Below the pieces are notes generated by a model. That model had not been told where the DNA came from and made no database searches. It saw only the letters and a list, made by a program, of their open reading frames with translations. Shown in pieces: positions 50,955 to 61,791 of a DNA stretch of 64,000 bases; position 1 is the first letter of the stretch, and every line of letters begins with the position of its first letter. This DNA comes from Archegozetes longisetosus (taxonomy: Eukaryota > Arthropoda > Arachnida > Sarcoptiformes > Trhypochthoniidae), in assembly GCA_018873245.2 (NCBI GenBank), contig JAEMBT020000005.1:4574001-4638000 (forward strand), read 5' to 3'. The position numbers and the translations under genes were made by a program.

Positions 50955-53900
50955 ATGGATTTGAGGCAAATCGCTTCACTCCTAATTTTCTTTATATTTT
51001 ATGTAATATTTGGCGGAACAGTGTTTATGTATTTGGAGGCACCACTTGAAAACCAAAAGCGACAACAAATTGAAAAACTCCTAACAGAGTTTCGAGGAAA
51101 GTATTTTTATGTTTTACTCTGATCTATACTTATTGGGGATGCTAACGCTTGATTGAAAGCAGGAGAAAAGCGCTCAAATATTTCATCCACCCAAACGTAG
51201 GACAATATTTGAGAATTATTTCCAAAAAGTTTAAGATCAAACGGCAGACGAAAGGATAAATCTTAAATGTTTAGGCCTGTGAGAGCCTGAAAACTGAAGA
51301 CTGAGCCTGAAAGCTGAAGACTCCAGCGTCAAGTTGGCATCCCCAATGCTTACTGCGTTTATTGTACACAACAGTCTTATTTATCCTAATTCTCAATATT
51401 AGTGATTCTTAAATTAGAGAATACGTAATTCTACGTAAGCTTAACTCACATAATAAATTGCGTCAAAAATTCCAGTTATTGATTTGGAATCAAATTCTTT
51501 CAAAGGATATAACTTTTGTCCAAAAAAGTAATTTAGACTTAATTTGACTGTTGTTGAGAGTAGAAAAGAAGTGATAGATTTAGTCTAAATATTTGTGTAG
51601 CTAATTGGTGAGAGAAAGGAATCTGATGACTTTTACATTACTTGAAAAAAGATCAGTCCCCAAAATATTTCTTTTTTCGTCATTTGATCCAGTTTCCTAA
51701 TCACTAGTTCAGATCGGGTTTTGAGACCACAAGTTCTCTTTTAAACTGATATCGATAGCCCATTTTTTTATCTCAAATATCACATATGAATTGAGGGATT
51801 ATGTCTGAACATATGTTGTTAGTTAAAATGATTTTGTTTATACAACCCATAGTTCCTCATTGACTCAATTACGGCAAAGTGAAGGTTAAATATGGAAAAT
51901 TTAGAAACAATAATAGCATAAAAATGCTTTCTGTCTTTGTTGATTTAGTTAATAGAGTTGACTAGTTTTTAAAATTCGGCAGTGTTATGGCTTGCAAGTC
52001 TTTGTAAAAATAGTTATTAATATTAAGAAATTATTATGTTTGCTCATCGTTTATGTAACATAAACAAGTGTATTAAACTCCACATGTTTTCAATGGTTTA
52101 CTTCCGATTGACCAACAAATGAAAGACCAAAAACCAAAAGCACAACAAGAAAAGCCCAATAAATAAAAGACCAACAATTAAATGACCAACAAATAAATGC
52201 CCAACAAATCAAATCTCTTAATTTATCAAATAATTAAATAAACATCTGTTTTCAGATTATTGAACGAGTCACATTTATAAGATGTTTTATAGATTTCAAA
52301 AAAGGGCCTTCAAATTTTGAATTTTCTCAAAACTTATTAGTAATGCACTGATATTTACTCTTATTTTCCAATAATATATTTTTTGTCTAATTTTAACTAT
52401 AGAAAAAACATTACTTAAGCATTGCTTAAATGAACTGCTATTCAATAATAACCTTAGCATAAATTTGTTGGGCTTTTATTTTTTGGTCTTTTATTTGTTG
52501 GGCATTTATTTATTGGGCTTATTTTGTTGGGCTTTTAGTTTTTGGTCTTTTATTTGTTGGTCAATCGGGAGGACACCGTTTTCAATGTGTTTAGTTTATT
52601 TAAAAGTTTGAAATATTCTCATAAAATGGTTGAAGTTTGTGAGAATTTAGCGTACAATTAGGCAAAGAGCTTAGCGACAGATAGTACCACATTGATGACG
52701 ATCTCAGGTTTACAGTGATATCAAATGCTATGTGAACGTTCGGTTATATTCATAATTTTATTTATCTTGGTCATTTATAATGTCCTTGAAAGCCAATCAG
52801 ACCATTAATCTTTTTCCTATATGTTCGACGAAAAATACTCTTAAGACTATATTTAAAGCGATTTGAAAATTTGATATCCAATTTAACTATTGAAAAGAGA
52901 AATTTTTATAATAGTTAACAATTGTCTAGAAAAATAGGGCTATTGATTAGATTATTTTTCACTAGAGAGAAACTAAAATATGGTTGCGAACAATTTTATT
53001 ACGCCAACTATAAGGCTTTTAAAATATCGGGTTTAAAGTGAATTTAATTAAAAGGCTTGGCAACGGATCAAAATAAGTGTTTTAATATTTTGAACAGATA
53101 ACTTATTTTACGTGAAGGAAAGCTGAAAAAGAAAATCTATAAAATCTAAATATTCTATTTTATCCTCCATCATATTTGAATCACCTTCTTAATTAATTTA
53201 AAATAATAAATTACCAATCGTTATATCAGTAAATTAATTCATTTAACCATCAAACCATTAACTTTTGAGATATATTTTATAGTTACTTCTCAAGAATTTA
53301 GAAATTCTCGAAAATAAAAATTAATAAATCAGTAAAAGATTAATGTTTTTCTTATTAAATACTAATGAATAATTCAACTGAAAATCTATTGCATCTAATT
53401 TGTTGGTTTTTCAAGTATTTCTTAGACTAAATAGTAAGTTTTTATCTATGTCTTTACCATCCGTTAGAATTTATATAAAATCTAAATGGAAAAAAGATTT
53501 TTCGCAAACTTGAAATATTCAAGTTTAAAATTAGTCAAATATTCAGAGAAAATATATAGAATGAAAGATAAAAGAAGAAAAAAGTTTAGTTTATACTAAT
53601 ACAATCCAGTCCTTGACTAGACTATCTTAATTGCTCAAATGATCATTAGATTAATTGAACAACACAAAAAACAGCGAACATATACTCACTAGTTTCAAGT
53701 GTAAATCAAAGTTAATTTATTTTATTACTTTTTTATGTCTGTATATTTTATATGATTTTAATTGGTGCAACATTAGAATTAGACAAAATTATAATACTTT
53801 TTTTAATTGGAATTAGTTATAGAGAAAATAGAGTGATTATAGGATAAATGATTCGATATTTTTTGGTCAATAGAACGAATAAAAAGTTGACGAAAGATAA

Positions 53901-56900
53901 AGTTATCAAAGCTCGAAATTTATTAGCCATTAAGTTGCAAAGAAATCGATAAAACTTTAATGTCATATAGGATGAAGCAAATTATGAAGTCGCTTAATTG
54001 CCTATGAATTTTTAATTAGCAACTTCAAGGGTATATTCTCAACTGTTTCATTTTCAAAATGCCATATAAGTCAAGCTTCAAATTTTAAATAACACTTAAA
54101 CAAATCATTAGTGTCTGCTTGATTTCGACACTGAAAATATTTGTTTTAAGGCTGTTTTCGAATTCAAGTTTAATAAGGCGAAAATAATTTTGGATAAAAT
54201 GCAAATATTTTGAACAAAACGCAAATATTTTGAATAAAACGCAAATATTTTGAATAAATTGCAAATAATCTTGAATAAAATGAAAATAATTTTGATCCAA
54301 CAGACAAACTAAAAATGATAAATCATCCGAATATAACCCAAGAGCATATCACGACAATGATACATGAACTATTAAAAGCTCAAGATATGAATCTCGTTGA
54401 TCATTATGGCAACAGAACACACACCAATTGGTCATTTTTCAATTCCTTTTTCTTTGCCATCACCGTAACCACTACTATAGGTTACGGCCACTTATCTCCA
54501 TACACTGTTTTAGGTACCCATGCATTTTATCTGTTTACAAATATGATTAACAGTGTAGACAAACGATATAACTTAAGAACGTAGGAGTCAATTTAGTAGA
54601 AGTCGGTTCTGAAAAATGGCCTTTTAACCAGTGAGTTTAGCCGAAAAGTTTAATTTCTGTTTTCCTATTCTCTGTTTAGATTTAAAAGTGCTTTCTATTT
54701 TCCAAATTTGATATGAAGAGCTCGAGTTCCGAGAATATAAGTTTCGTGTACACACTTGACGTTCTACGTAAAAATATATTTCAATTATTGATGTAATAAA
54801 TTCTTAAAGTTATTGAAACGATATACTGTAAATAAGAGTTGTTAAGCCAAGTTAGCAAATATAAAAACTAGTCTTATTCGACTGCTCACAAAGTATGATT
54901 AAATATTTTCATAATTCTACTAATAAGCTAAAGGTTATACCATTTAAAACTTCAAAATTGATATCAAATACTAATGGAAATGAATCAAGAAAATCTAGCG
55001 TTAAATCATACGTTTTTAGTCTTGTTATTTTCTATTGCCTATTAGTGCTTAAGCTTTTATCTAAATTTGTTGATTACTATCAAATTTTTTATTTTGCTTT
55101 GATAAGTATGAATAAACAAACGAAGTCTAAGGTTAAGGATGAGAAAATTGGTTGTAAAATTGATTTTAACCTGTTACAGCTAAACTTACTTGTTAAAATG
55201 CCATTCTACTAAATTGACTTCGGCGAAATCCTTAAGAACCATTCAATCAAGTAAAACACATTGAGACTCTCTTCACTATTGTTATGAGCATTAGTACGTT
55301 TTTTATATAGAATTAACTATTAGTTTTAAAGTTTTAACATATACTCAAACTTTGTTGGATTGTTACATTGAGTTGAAACAATCTTTTTAAACAACTCTAT
55401 GACTTGAGTTACACCGTTTCTGAACACTAGTATCAATATAAAGTTACCAAAAGCTAATGTTAATTGCATTGATTAGGTAAAATATTTTGTATAATATATG
55501 CGTTGTTTGGTATTCCTATGACTGGCGTCTTAATCGGTGGCATAGGACATAGATTCAGTAAATGTTTCTCAAAAAACGTGGGTAACTATAAATTGTACTA
55601 AAGAGACTGAAAATATAATTAGAATTGATCTAAACAGGTTTCGAAAGTGAGAACTCGATATCAAAGACAACTATCAGCAAGACTTATAATGTTTAAAAAA
55701 GGATTAACATTTTTCGTTCCCTGGTTTTAGTATTTTTAGTACTGCCAGCTATTTTCTTCGCATATATCGAAGATTGGAGTTTTCTTGAAGGTATTACAAA
55801 ATACACGTCAAACTTCTTTATCTTGAGCACGTAATTAAGTCCTTTAAGTAAAAGAACAAAAATAAACCTTAATTTCTAATCATATCTTATGCTTCATTTA
55901 AAAAGGCTTAACTTCATGTTCCAGATAGAATGGTTTTGGTGTATTATCTGTTGCTTTTAAAATGACTTAAATTTGTTTAATTTCCTTCAAGGATTTTACT
56001 ATTGTTTTGTGACGCTGTCAACAATAGGTTTCGGTGATTATGTGGCAGGAAGTTCTGAGAAAGAATACATTTGGGTTTACAAACTAATGGTTGTGCTTTG
56101 GATAGTGTTTGGATTGGCTTATCTGTCAATGATACTGAACTTCATAAGTCAAGGCCTAAGAAGTCGTCACTTAAGTAATGTCGTCCACTCCATAAGACGT
56201 ATGTCTGGCCCTCCCTTTTCCAACAAATTCAATCATCTAGGTCGAATGCGTCGCAATCGATCCACACTTCAGAGGCAACAATCAGTTCCCATTACATTAC
56301 TTTCTCATAATGGAAAAGTTGTCAGAAGTGACCTCTCATCAAATAGTAGCGTAACGCCACCGATTACCTCTTCTACCCCTTCATATTCACAGCAACAATC
56401 ATTTAATGATTCATTTGAAAATTCCAGACCAGAAGGAGAAAACTTTTTTCGTATGCTAAAACTACTACCATTTTTCAGGCATTCACCGCGACATAGAAAG
56501 GTAACTATTTCTTAATAACTCAATCATACATCGATTCGATATTTTTACTGAAAATTCACGGAATCATCAGAGTTATGAGACTCAGAAACATTCATAACAT
56601 TCATAACAGTGTGAATAACTTTAAATGTTAATAATAATATATAACACACCGACTTTCCTTCACTCTTATTACGAGTATTAGTGGAGTTTTAAAATTGAAT
56701 TAACTGCTAATTCGACTAATTTGACACTTGTACTCAAACTATGTCAGATTATTAGATTAAGTCCTCACAATGTTTTTAAGTAAAAATCTGGAAACTCTGA
56801 TTCGCGTTATACTGTTCTCCACACCGTCATTCATATAAAGTATACTAACTGTTAAAATTGTCAAATCTATTAATCTATTTGTATTTTACAGACTATAGAT

Positions 56901-57203
56901 CGATACCATCCATCAGAAGATTTGTTAGAAGTTAGTTCTGTGCCAAGAAGGACGAGTAGTCTTCCAGATATAATAGAGAGTAGATTTAATATTAAAAATA
57001 ATCAAATTAATATTCGTGATAACAATCAAACGAATGAACTAAATCCAAATATTTGTTGTCAACATGAGCACAAACCAACTAATTCTTCAACAATAAATCC
57101 AACCGATAGTTTAATACATCGAAGGGACAGTTTAATTGAAAGAAGAAAATCATTTTTTACTGATATCAACTCTAATCCAAGACTTCAAATCACTTCTGTA
57201 TAA
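50955..57203 (+). CDS. KCNK: Two-pore-domain potassium channel (K2P), TREK/TALK-like, with frame problems
   Basis: Membrane leak K+ channel with two pore loops per subunit, normally a dimer. Recognised exons: 50955-51100, 54304-54513, 55477-55577, 55638-55790, 55992-56500, 56892-57203, about 476 aa. TM1 is in exon 1 (LLIFFIFYVIFGGTVFMYLE). P1 carries TTTIGYGHLSP (exon 2), then GKIFCIIYALFGIPMTG for TM2. TM3 ends in VFLVLPAIFFAYIEDW, and P2 carries STIGFGDYVAGSS, closest in style to the TREK/TALK branch. The C-terminal tail is long, basic and Ser-rich with RRTSSLPD. Two oddities: exon 1 ends in phase 2 but exon 2 needs phase 1 (a run of five A at 54311-54315, or an unseen micro-exon), and exon 4 shifts frame at TTTT (55725-55728). 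Both fit one-base homopolymer errors or a decaying gene. Exon 3 uses a GTGGGT donor. Confidence 0.86.
51132..51347. mobile_element. Small inverted-repeat element in the first K2P intron
   Basis: Terminal inverted repeats of about 20 bp (ATTGGGGATGCTAACGCTTGA on the left; TCAAGTTGGCATCCCCAAT on the right, with one gap and one mismatch) enclose 216 bp. The interior has a duplicated GAGCCTGAAARCTGAAGACT unit near the right end. No clear target duplication and no coding capacity were seen; family unassigned. Confidence 0.55.
52107..52573. mobile_element. Fold-back element with tandem-repeat arms, first K2P intron
   Basis: Two arms of about 105-115 bp (52107-52212 and 52460-52573) are inverted copies of each other, both beginning outward with CCGATTGACCAACAAATRAAAGACC. 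Each arm is itself a tandem array of 14-18 bp units such as GACCAACAAATAAA, GCCCAACAAATAAA and GACCAAAAACC. The 250-bp centre is unrelated AT-rich DNA. The outer flanks (ATGTTTTCAATG on the left and its complement CATTGAAAAC on the right) extend the symmetry weakly. There is no open frame. Confidence 0.65.
54176..54297. repeat. 20-bp tandem repeat next to the second K2P exon
   Basis: About five to six copies of AAATATTTTGAATAAAACGC, increasingly degenerate toward the right, ending immediately before the acceptor of the second K2P exon (CCAACAG at 54297-54303). It therefore occupies the branch-point region of that intron. Confidence 0.75.
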
Positions 57204-57397
57204 TGTGTTCGTTTCAAAATAGTCACGTCAACTCATATGTTGAGCAGTGTTGAAAAGTTTTCATCACTTTTTCGATATAAGGAAACCCAGATTTGAAACG
57301 ATCAAATCTTATTTATTAGAATATGAATTTTCAACCGAACCAATCGTTTGATTAAATCCTTTTTTTGAAAATGAATTTTTGTTGAATAAGTATTATT

Positions 57398-57403
57398 TTT
57401 ATT
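57398..57403 (-). terminator. Polyadenylation signal candidate of the DUF1989 gene
   Basis: Minus-strand AATAAA begins two nucleotides after the TAA stop (57405-57407). If used, the 3' UTR would be extremely short. The convergent K2P stop is about 200 bp away. Confidence 0.4.
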
Positions 57404-57404
57404 G

Positions 57405-58577
57405 TTATGTTGTTATATAATTACCATTAAATGATTGCCACAAAACATGGATTGTATTATTTAACAAAAAAGGATTGTTAGAAATAAATTCAATATTTTC
57501 AGTATAAAATCTTTTACGGAATAACATTTTGAGTACAAAAATGTTCTTGTCCAACAACGCTCTGATAGAGATCTTGTTACTTGCATGTTTCAACTGTTTA
57601 TATGGTGTCCATGTCATCCATTTAGATCCATATTCATTCCAAGTTACTTCTTTTAGTCCATGTAAGTTCTTGTATCGTTCTAAAGCCGCAATTGGTTGTT
57701 TCCAGTCTTTTATCAGATGGTCGTCTGGTTTCCAAACTTCTATACCAAGAGGACGACAGACCTCTATTGGATCTTTAGCATTAGGTCCCCATAAGGGTAA
57801 TGATAGATCTCCACCTGGACAAGTAGATAACGCACACAACAAGTCTATTTCAGCAAAAAACTCAAAAAAGTCACCAGGTTTTGCAGGGCAGGCTTTCATG
57901 AAGTATTGGTCCTTATCGTTAAGTCCTGTACATTGAAACACGTTCAGTACATCATGAATATCAAACTCTGTCAGTCTATAAGGCATAACAGCTCGTGTTA
58001 AATTTGAATGACAGTGATAGTCTAACGATTCATTTGTCAGCATTTGATTGACATATGGATCACAACGAGTTCTCAAAAGATCATGAACTCTGCCTCCTTC
58101 AGAATCTTTTCCATAAGTAGACAGTGAATCGTTTGTTATGGTGGCCATTGGGCGGAGATATGGTAATGTGAATCAAAAACAGTGATATGAAGCGAATGCA
58201 TTTGTCGTGTACGAGATGCCCAAAAGCGTTCTCTCGGGTTGTGACTATTCCATAGGTATAAATCTGCAACTTGTGGACCTATTGAAATGAGCGGTTGATA
58301 AATTTAACATGAATTTGATTCTGGAGGATGTGATTTAGAGTAGTGAGTTATACTGTAGTTTATTTATCCGACCTTCAATTGCTATTATTTTACACAAGCG
58401 CGCTGGTAGTACTTGCCAGGTTCTACCAGATCTAACTGGTATTGTAAATTTATCGACTAGTTTCCCGTGCGCAGACTCAGCCAAATCCTTATAGAATTTT
58501 CGATCTACATCTAATGGTCCGCTACTTTTCGATTGATAAGCTGCAGCTATACTTATATTGATTTGACCACCGATCAT
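57405..58577 (-). CDS. DUF1989 / urea-carboxylase-associated (carboxyguanidine deiminase-like) protein, frame-disrupted
   Basis: Two exons: 58577-58373 and 58278-57405, separated by a 94-bp GT-AG intron joining AIEG to PQVADLYLWNS. Family landmarks in order: RSGRTWQVLPA, EGPQVADLYLWN, PRERFWASRTRQMHSLHIT, LPYLRPMATITNDS, GGRVHDLLRTRCDPY, SPAKPGD-type KACPAKPGDFFEFFAE, ALSTCPGGDLSLPLWG, CRPLGIEVW, and NEYGSKWMTWTPYKQLKHASNK split across the C-terminal half. In bacteria, members (UAAP1/2, also called CgdA/CgdB) work with urea/guanidine carboxylase as carboxyguanidine deiminase; many members have no assigned role. No partner carboxylase is visible here. The frame shifts by one nucleotide near 58165-58175, between HITVFDS and LPYLRPM. 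The downstream part alone is open from ATG 58148 (247 aa). The intron argues that the gene is resident in the nuclear genome rather than contamination. Start ATG 58577 is the only in-frame ATG after the upstream stop. Confidence 0.82.
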
Positions 58578-59255
58578 CTTCTGATAATTGATATAATGTA
58601 ATCTATTGATTAATTTAGTAGCAAGTCAAAATATTGTAATTGCGATTTTGTAAATATTCATCTAAATAAGTTAGTTATCTCAATAGAATTGGATGAAAAA
58701 TAGTTTTTATTACGATAATTAATACAGAACTTTGTTTTACTAACCCGTTAGATATAATATCGATAATTGTTGGCTAACAAACTTTTCTGATATTGTATTC
58801 AGACAATTTTTGTACTTTGATTAATTCAAGGTCATAATCACATTGAATCAGTTAATTGTATTAGTAACTAGAAAACAGAAACCCACTCAGAGTTCGGTTT
58901 CTGTCAAACTCTAGACTGTCGTAATTGCTTTTAATTGCTCTTAAAATTTCGCTGAATAGAAGTGCTTTATGAATATGAAGACTCTTAGAACTAAGAACTT
59001 GATTGTATTCTATTCTTACCAATCAAGTGATGTCATTAGAGGCAGATAAAGGGTTTAATAATCATAAATACAAAAATAAATTCAGTTTTCATTGGCTGTA
59101 CTAAGTTTCACAGTAGTTGTATATGGATTGATCCATGGTATATATGATACTATCGATGTGAATATAATTGAGTTAAATATATTTAATAAGTCAGTCTAAT
59201 ATAGTATTTTGTTGAAGTAATTCAAAACAAAAATTTAAGAATAATCTATAGAATT
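58578..59255. other. Divergent intergenic region between the DUF1989 and ML-domain genes
   Basis: 678 bp of AT-rich DNA separating two head-to-head genes; it must contain both promoters. I see no clear TATA box or shared motif. Confidence 0.5.
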
Positions 59256-60091
59256 ATGCATAGAATTATATTAACACTATTTGCTGTCAATATCTTTGTT
59301 AATGGAATAAGTTGTGAACTTGCAAATACCATAATTTGCAACGATCCTCTTAGTAGTAATGTAATAATGGAAGTTTCAGATTGTACAAATCCTGACAGAT
59401 GCCCTCTCGTCCGTGGCACCGTTCACACCATTCGGATTCACTTCACACCAAGTAGGACACTGAATTTATTTATCTACTTGTAATTTTATTAAAGACAAAC
59501 CTTTTCAAAACTAGCGGTCAATGTAACTTCGCTCATGATGAGAGTTGATGGTGGTGTAAGCATTAAGACTTTTTAATACAAGACTTACTGCATAATAAAT
59601 GACTTAATATATTTAAGTAATAATCATTTTTATACAATTTAATAGTTTGGTAATAATATCTACATTCCATATGGCATACCTATGTATGATTATATTTTTG
59701 ACTTTTAAGTGGATCAGAACAGAAGATTATTTCAACTCATTACTAAATGTTTGCTCAAAAACTGAGATCAAAAATTGTAAAACAAATTATCATCACTTAG
59801 ACTTCTAAGTCTTTGATGATATGTCATTTTGAATAGAAATGGGTTAAAGCAAGCTTCTTTTCTCTTAAAAGTTTGGACTATTTAAAACCTTACTTTTAAT
59901 AATAGCCCGGCACTTGACACTACAGGAGAGAGTGGTCGCCCACTTGCCAGTGGAAACGCTTATACTTTCACGTCTGATCCCCTGTAAGATCAGTATTTCC
60001 GCCTATCTCCCTGGCTGTTCGTTTTACAATATATACTCTAAATACTGGCTACGAAATCGTATGTGTAAATGTTCCGGTTAAAATCCAGTAA
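59256..60091 (+). CDS. NPC2: NPC2/ML-domain secreted lipid-binding protein, frame-disrupted
   Basis: Small secreted beta-sandwich protein of the MD-2-related lipid-recognition family (NPC2, mite group-2 allergens), which binds sterols or other lipids. Exons: 59256-59451, 59515-59555, 59646-59683 (38-bp micro-exon), 59906-60091; phases 1, 0, 2. Signal peptide at residues 1-19 (MHRIILTLFAVNIFVNGIS). Landmarks: IICNDPLSSNVIMEVSDC, CPLVRGTVHTIRIHFTP, NVTSLMMRVDGG, IYIPYGIP, PLASGNAYTFTSD and SLAVRFTIYTLNTGYEIVC, ending VNVPVKIQ. Exon 4 shifts frame at CCCC (59979-59982); restoring one base would give a normal-length domain of about 153 aa. Cys1/Cys6 and Cys2/Cys3 of the family are present, but both cysteines of the usual third disulfide (DxC...C-P-L) are replaced (Thr and Arg). 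Either a decaying copy or a divergent paralogue with a sequencing error. Confidence 0.82.
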
Positions 60092-61512
60092 TCTGACTTT
60101 TCTAACCTCTAATTCAAATCTGCATACATAAATCTGTAAACATTATAAGACTAGTTTTATAATAACCTTTTTCTAAATCATTTGAATTGAAATATGCTAT
60201 AAAATATCATTCAGTTAAACAAATATTTTTTACTTCGAAAAGTCAATGTTGAACTTTATATTAATTTGTGTTCTTGAAAAATAAACTCTTATGTTTGAAA
60301 ACTATAAAGATATTGAAACTTTTTCCCTTTAAATAAAGGAGAGTTCCGCGGCCCCATAGATCTTGGCCCCTAACCTCCGATTTTGCTGATATTTTTTATA
60401 CTGATAAAGAGGCTAAAATTAATGATAGTTTCTGCTTGTGACCTTGAGCTTCGACCTATATTAAATATGCTAGAAATTTTCAAAGCTCAAAAATTCAAAA
60501 TTCAATTACAAGAAAACCGTTGAAGATGTTTGAATTTTTTTTCACTAAAAATATCAGCATAATCAGTAATTTTTACCACCAAAATATAAAACTTCTTGAT
60601 CCAGAGATTAAAATTTTATAATGAAAAAAAATTTTCAAAACTTTTTAAAAATATGGCGCCCCAAAAGACCCAAACAAATAATCAAAGAATTTGTAAGATC
60701 TAATCGTGAGCTTTATTTTTATTCAAAGATCGGGTCGGATCTTTTGGGGCGCCATAGTTAAAAAGACGAAAATCTTTCAATAATATTTTAAGTCGTTTTT
60801 TATGTAGATGAATGTTTCAAATGTTTTTTAGATTAATCTTTACTCAAAATCTTATTCAAACACAAGATTTCTGTCAAAGAAACATTGATCGTTCTCTTGT
60901 AATGCATTTTTGAACGTCTAAACCCTGAAAATTCAAACAACACCTTGTAGACTTTGACATCAAAATTAATACACAAACTACTTTCGATTTTGATCAGATT
61001 CAATTTAATGAAATTCATAATAGTCAAAGTTTTCAAAAGTAGACTGATTTTATTGTTCTATAAAAAAAATTAGTTCATACATGTCTGAGGGGGCCGGGGC
61101 CAATGTCATTTAGAAACTCTTCTTTTATATCTAACAAAGTTTTAAAGACATTTTTAACGGTTTAAACTTAATAGGAATCTTTCTGGAAAAAACTAGAGGA
61201 TATTTGGACCATTTAGTTGATTGTCTAACTTATAAGCATAAAGGAAAAGATAACATATTATCAATTAATGAATTAACAGTGACATAATTATAACAAAATG
61301 AAGTTAGAACTTGAGATGAAAATTCAAGTTCTGCTCTCTCGACGCAACATCAATCTGAAAGTTCTGCATTAACACAACGCATATACATTCTGTCCTTTTA
61401 TCTTCTAAAATCATATATTGAGTATAATTTTTCTTTAAAATTACGCATCGATCAGATCAAACGATTGAATAAAGTTTGAAATAAGTCGAAAAACAGATTG
61501 CTCCGCAGTCAT
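60092..61512. other. Repeat-rich non-coding region downstream of the ML gene
   Basis: No gene. It includes an unusual pair of GC-rich patches (CGCGGCCCC...GGCCCC at about 60347-60372 and GGGGGCCGGGGCC at about 61088-61100) whose surroundings are weakly inverted (AGGAGAGTTCC versus GAAACTCTTCT). They may be decayed ends of an element of about 0.8 kb. A short fold-back inside it is listed separately. Confidence 0.45.
60652..60757. repeat. Short fold-back repeat with GGCGCC ends
   Basis: ATGGCGCCCCAAAAGACCC on the left and GGGTCGGATCTTTTGGGGCGCCAT on the right form inverted arms of about 17-19 bp (small mismatch and gap) around about 65 bp of AT-rich DNA. Confidence 0.65.
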
Positions 61513-61641
61513 TGAGCCATATTCTGAGTTCTGTCTTAAGCTCGATCTCGACTCAAGTTAGACTTGAAATACAAATTTTGATAGCACTAAGTCTAACTTG
61601 AGTCGAGATCGAGCTTAAGACAGAACTCAGAATATGGCTCA
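61513..61641. repeat. Perfect 53-bp inverted repeat (hairpin)
   Basis: Arm 1 (61513-61565) and arm 2 (61589-61641) are perfect reverse complements over 53 bp with a 23-nt AT-rich spacer. The arms contain TTAAGCTCGATCTCGACTC. Perfect identity implies a recent origin or selection on the hairpin. No open frame, no obvious target duplication. Confidence 0.95.
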
Positions 61642-61791
61642 TTGCCTCGTTTAAAAAATACGTTTAGTGTTAAAATGGTGCTTATAAAAAAGAGTTAAAT
61701 TTTGAATCGATGAGTAATCTATTTGACATCTGATTAAAATGGTTATATGCCGATTGTGCGAAAGTCGTTTAAGCGAAATCTATTATATATA

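Noticed and set aside
54895..55212. 105-codon frame between the second and third K2P exons
   Set aside because: AT-driven composition, lies wholly in an intron whose flanking exons join in phase; no similarity recognised.
55578..55583. GTAACT as donor of the third K2P exon
   Set aside because: It sits at 55582 and would put the next exon out of frame (early stop); the overlapping GTGGGT at 55578 keeps the conserved reading frame.
57529..57936. 135-codon plus-strand frame opposite the DUF1989 gene
   Set aside because: The opposite strand matches a known domain along its whole length; this is its antisense shadow.
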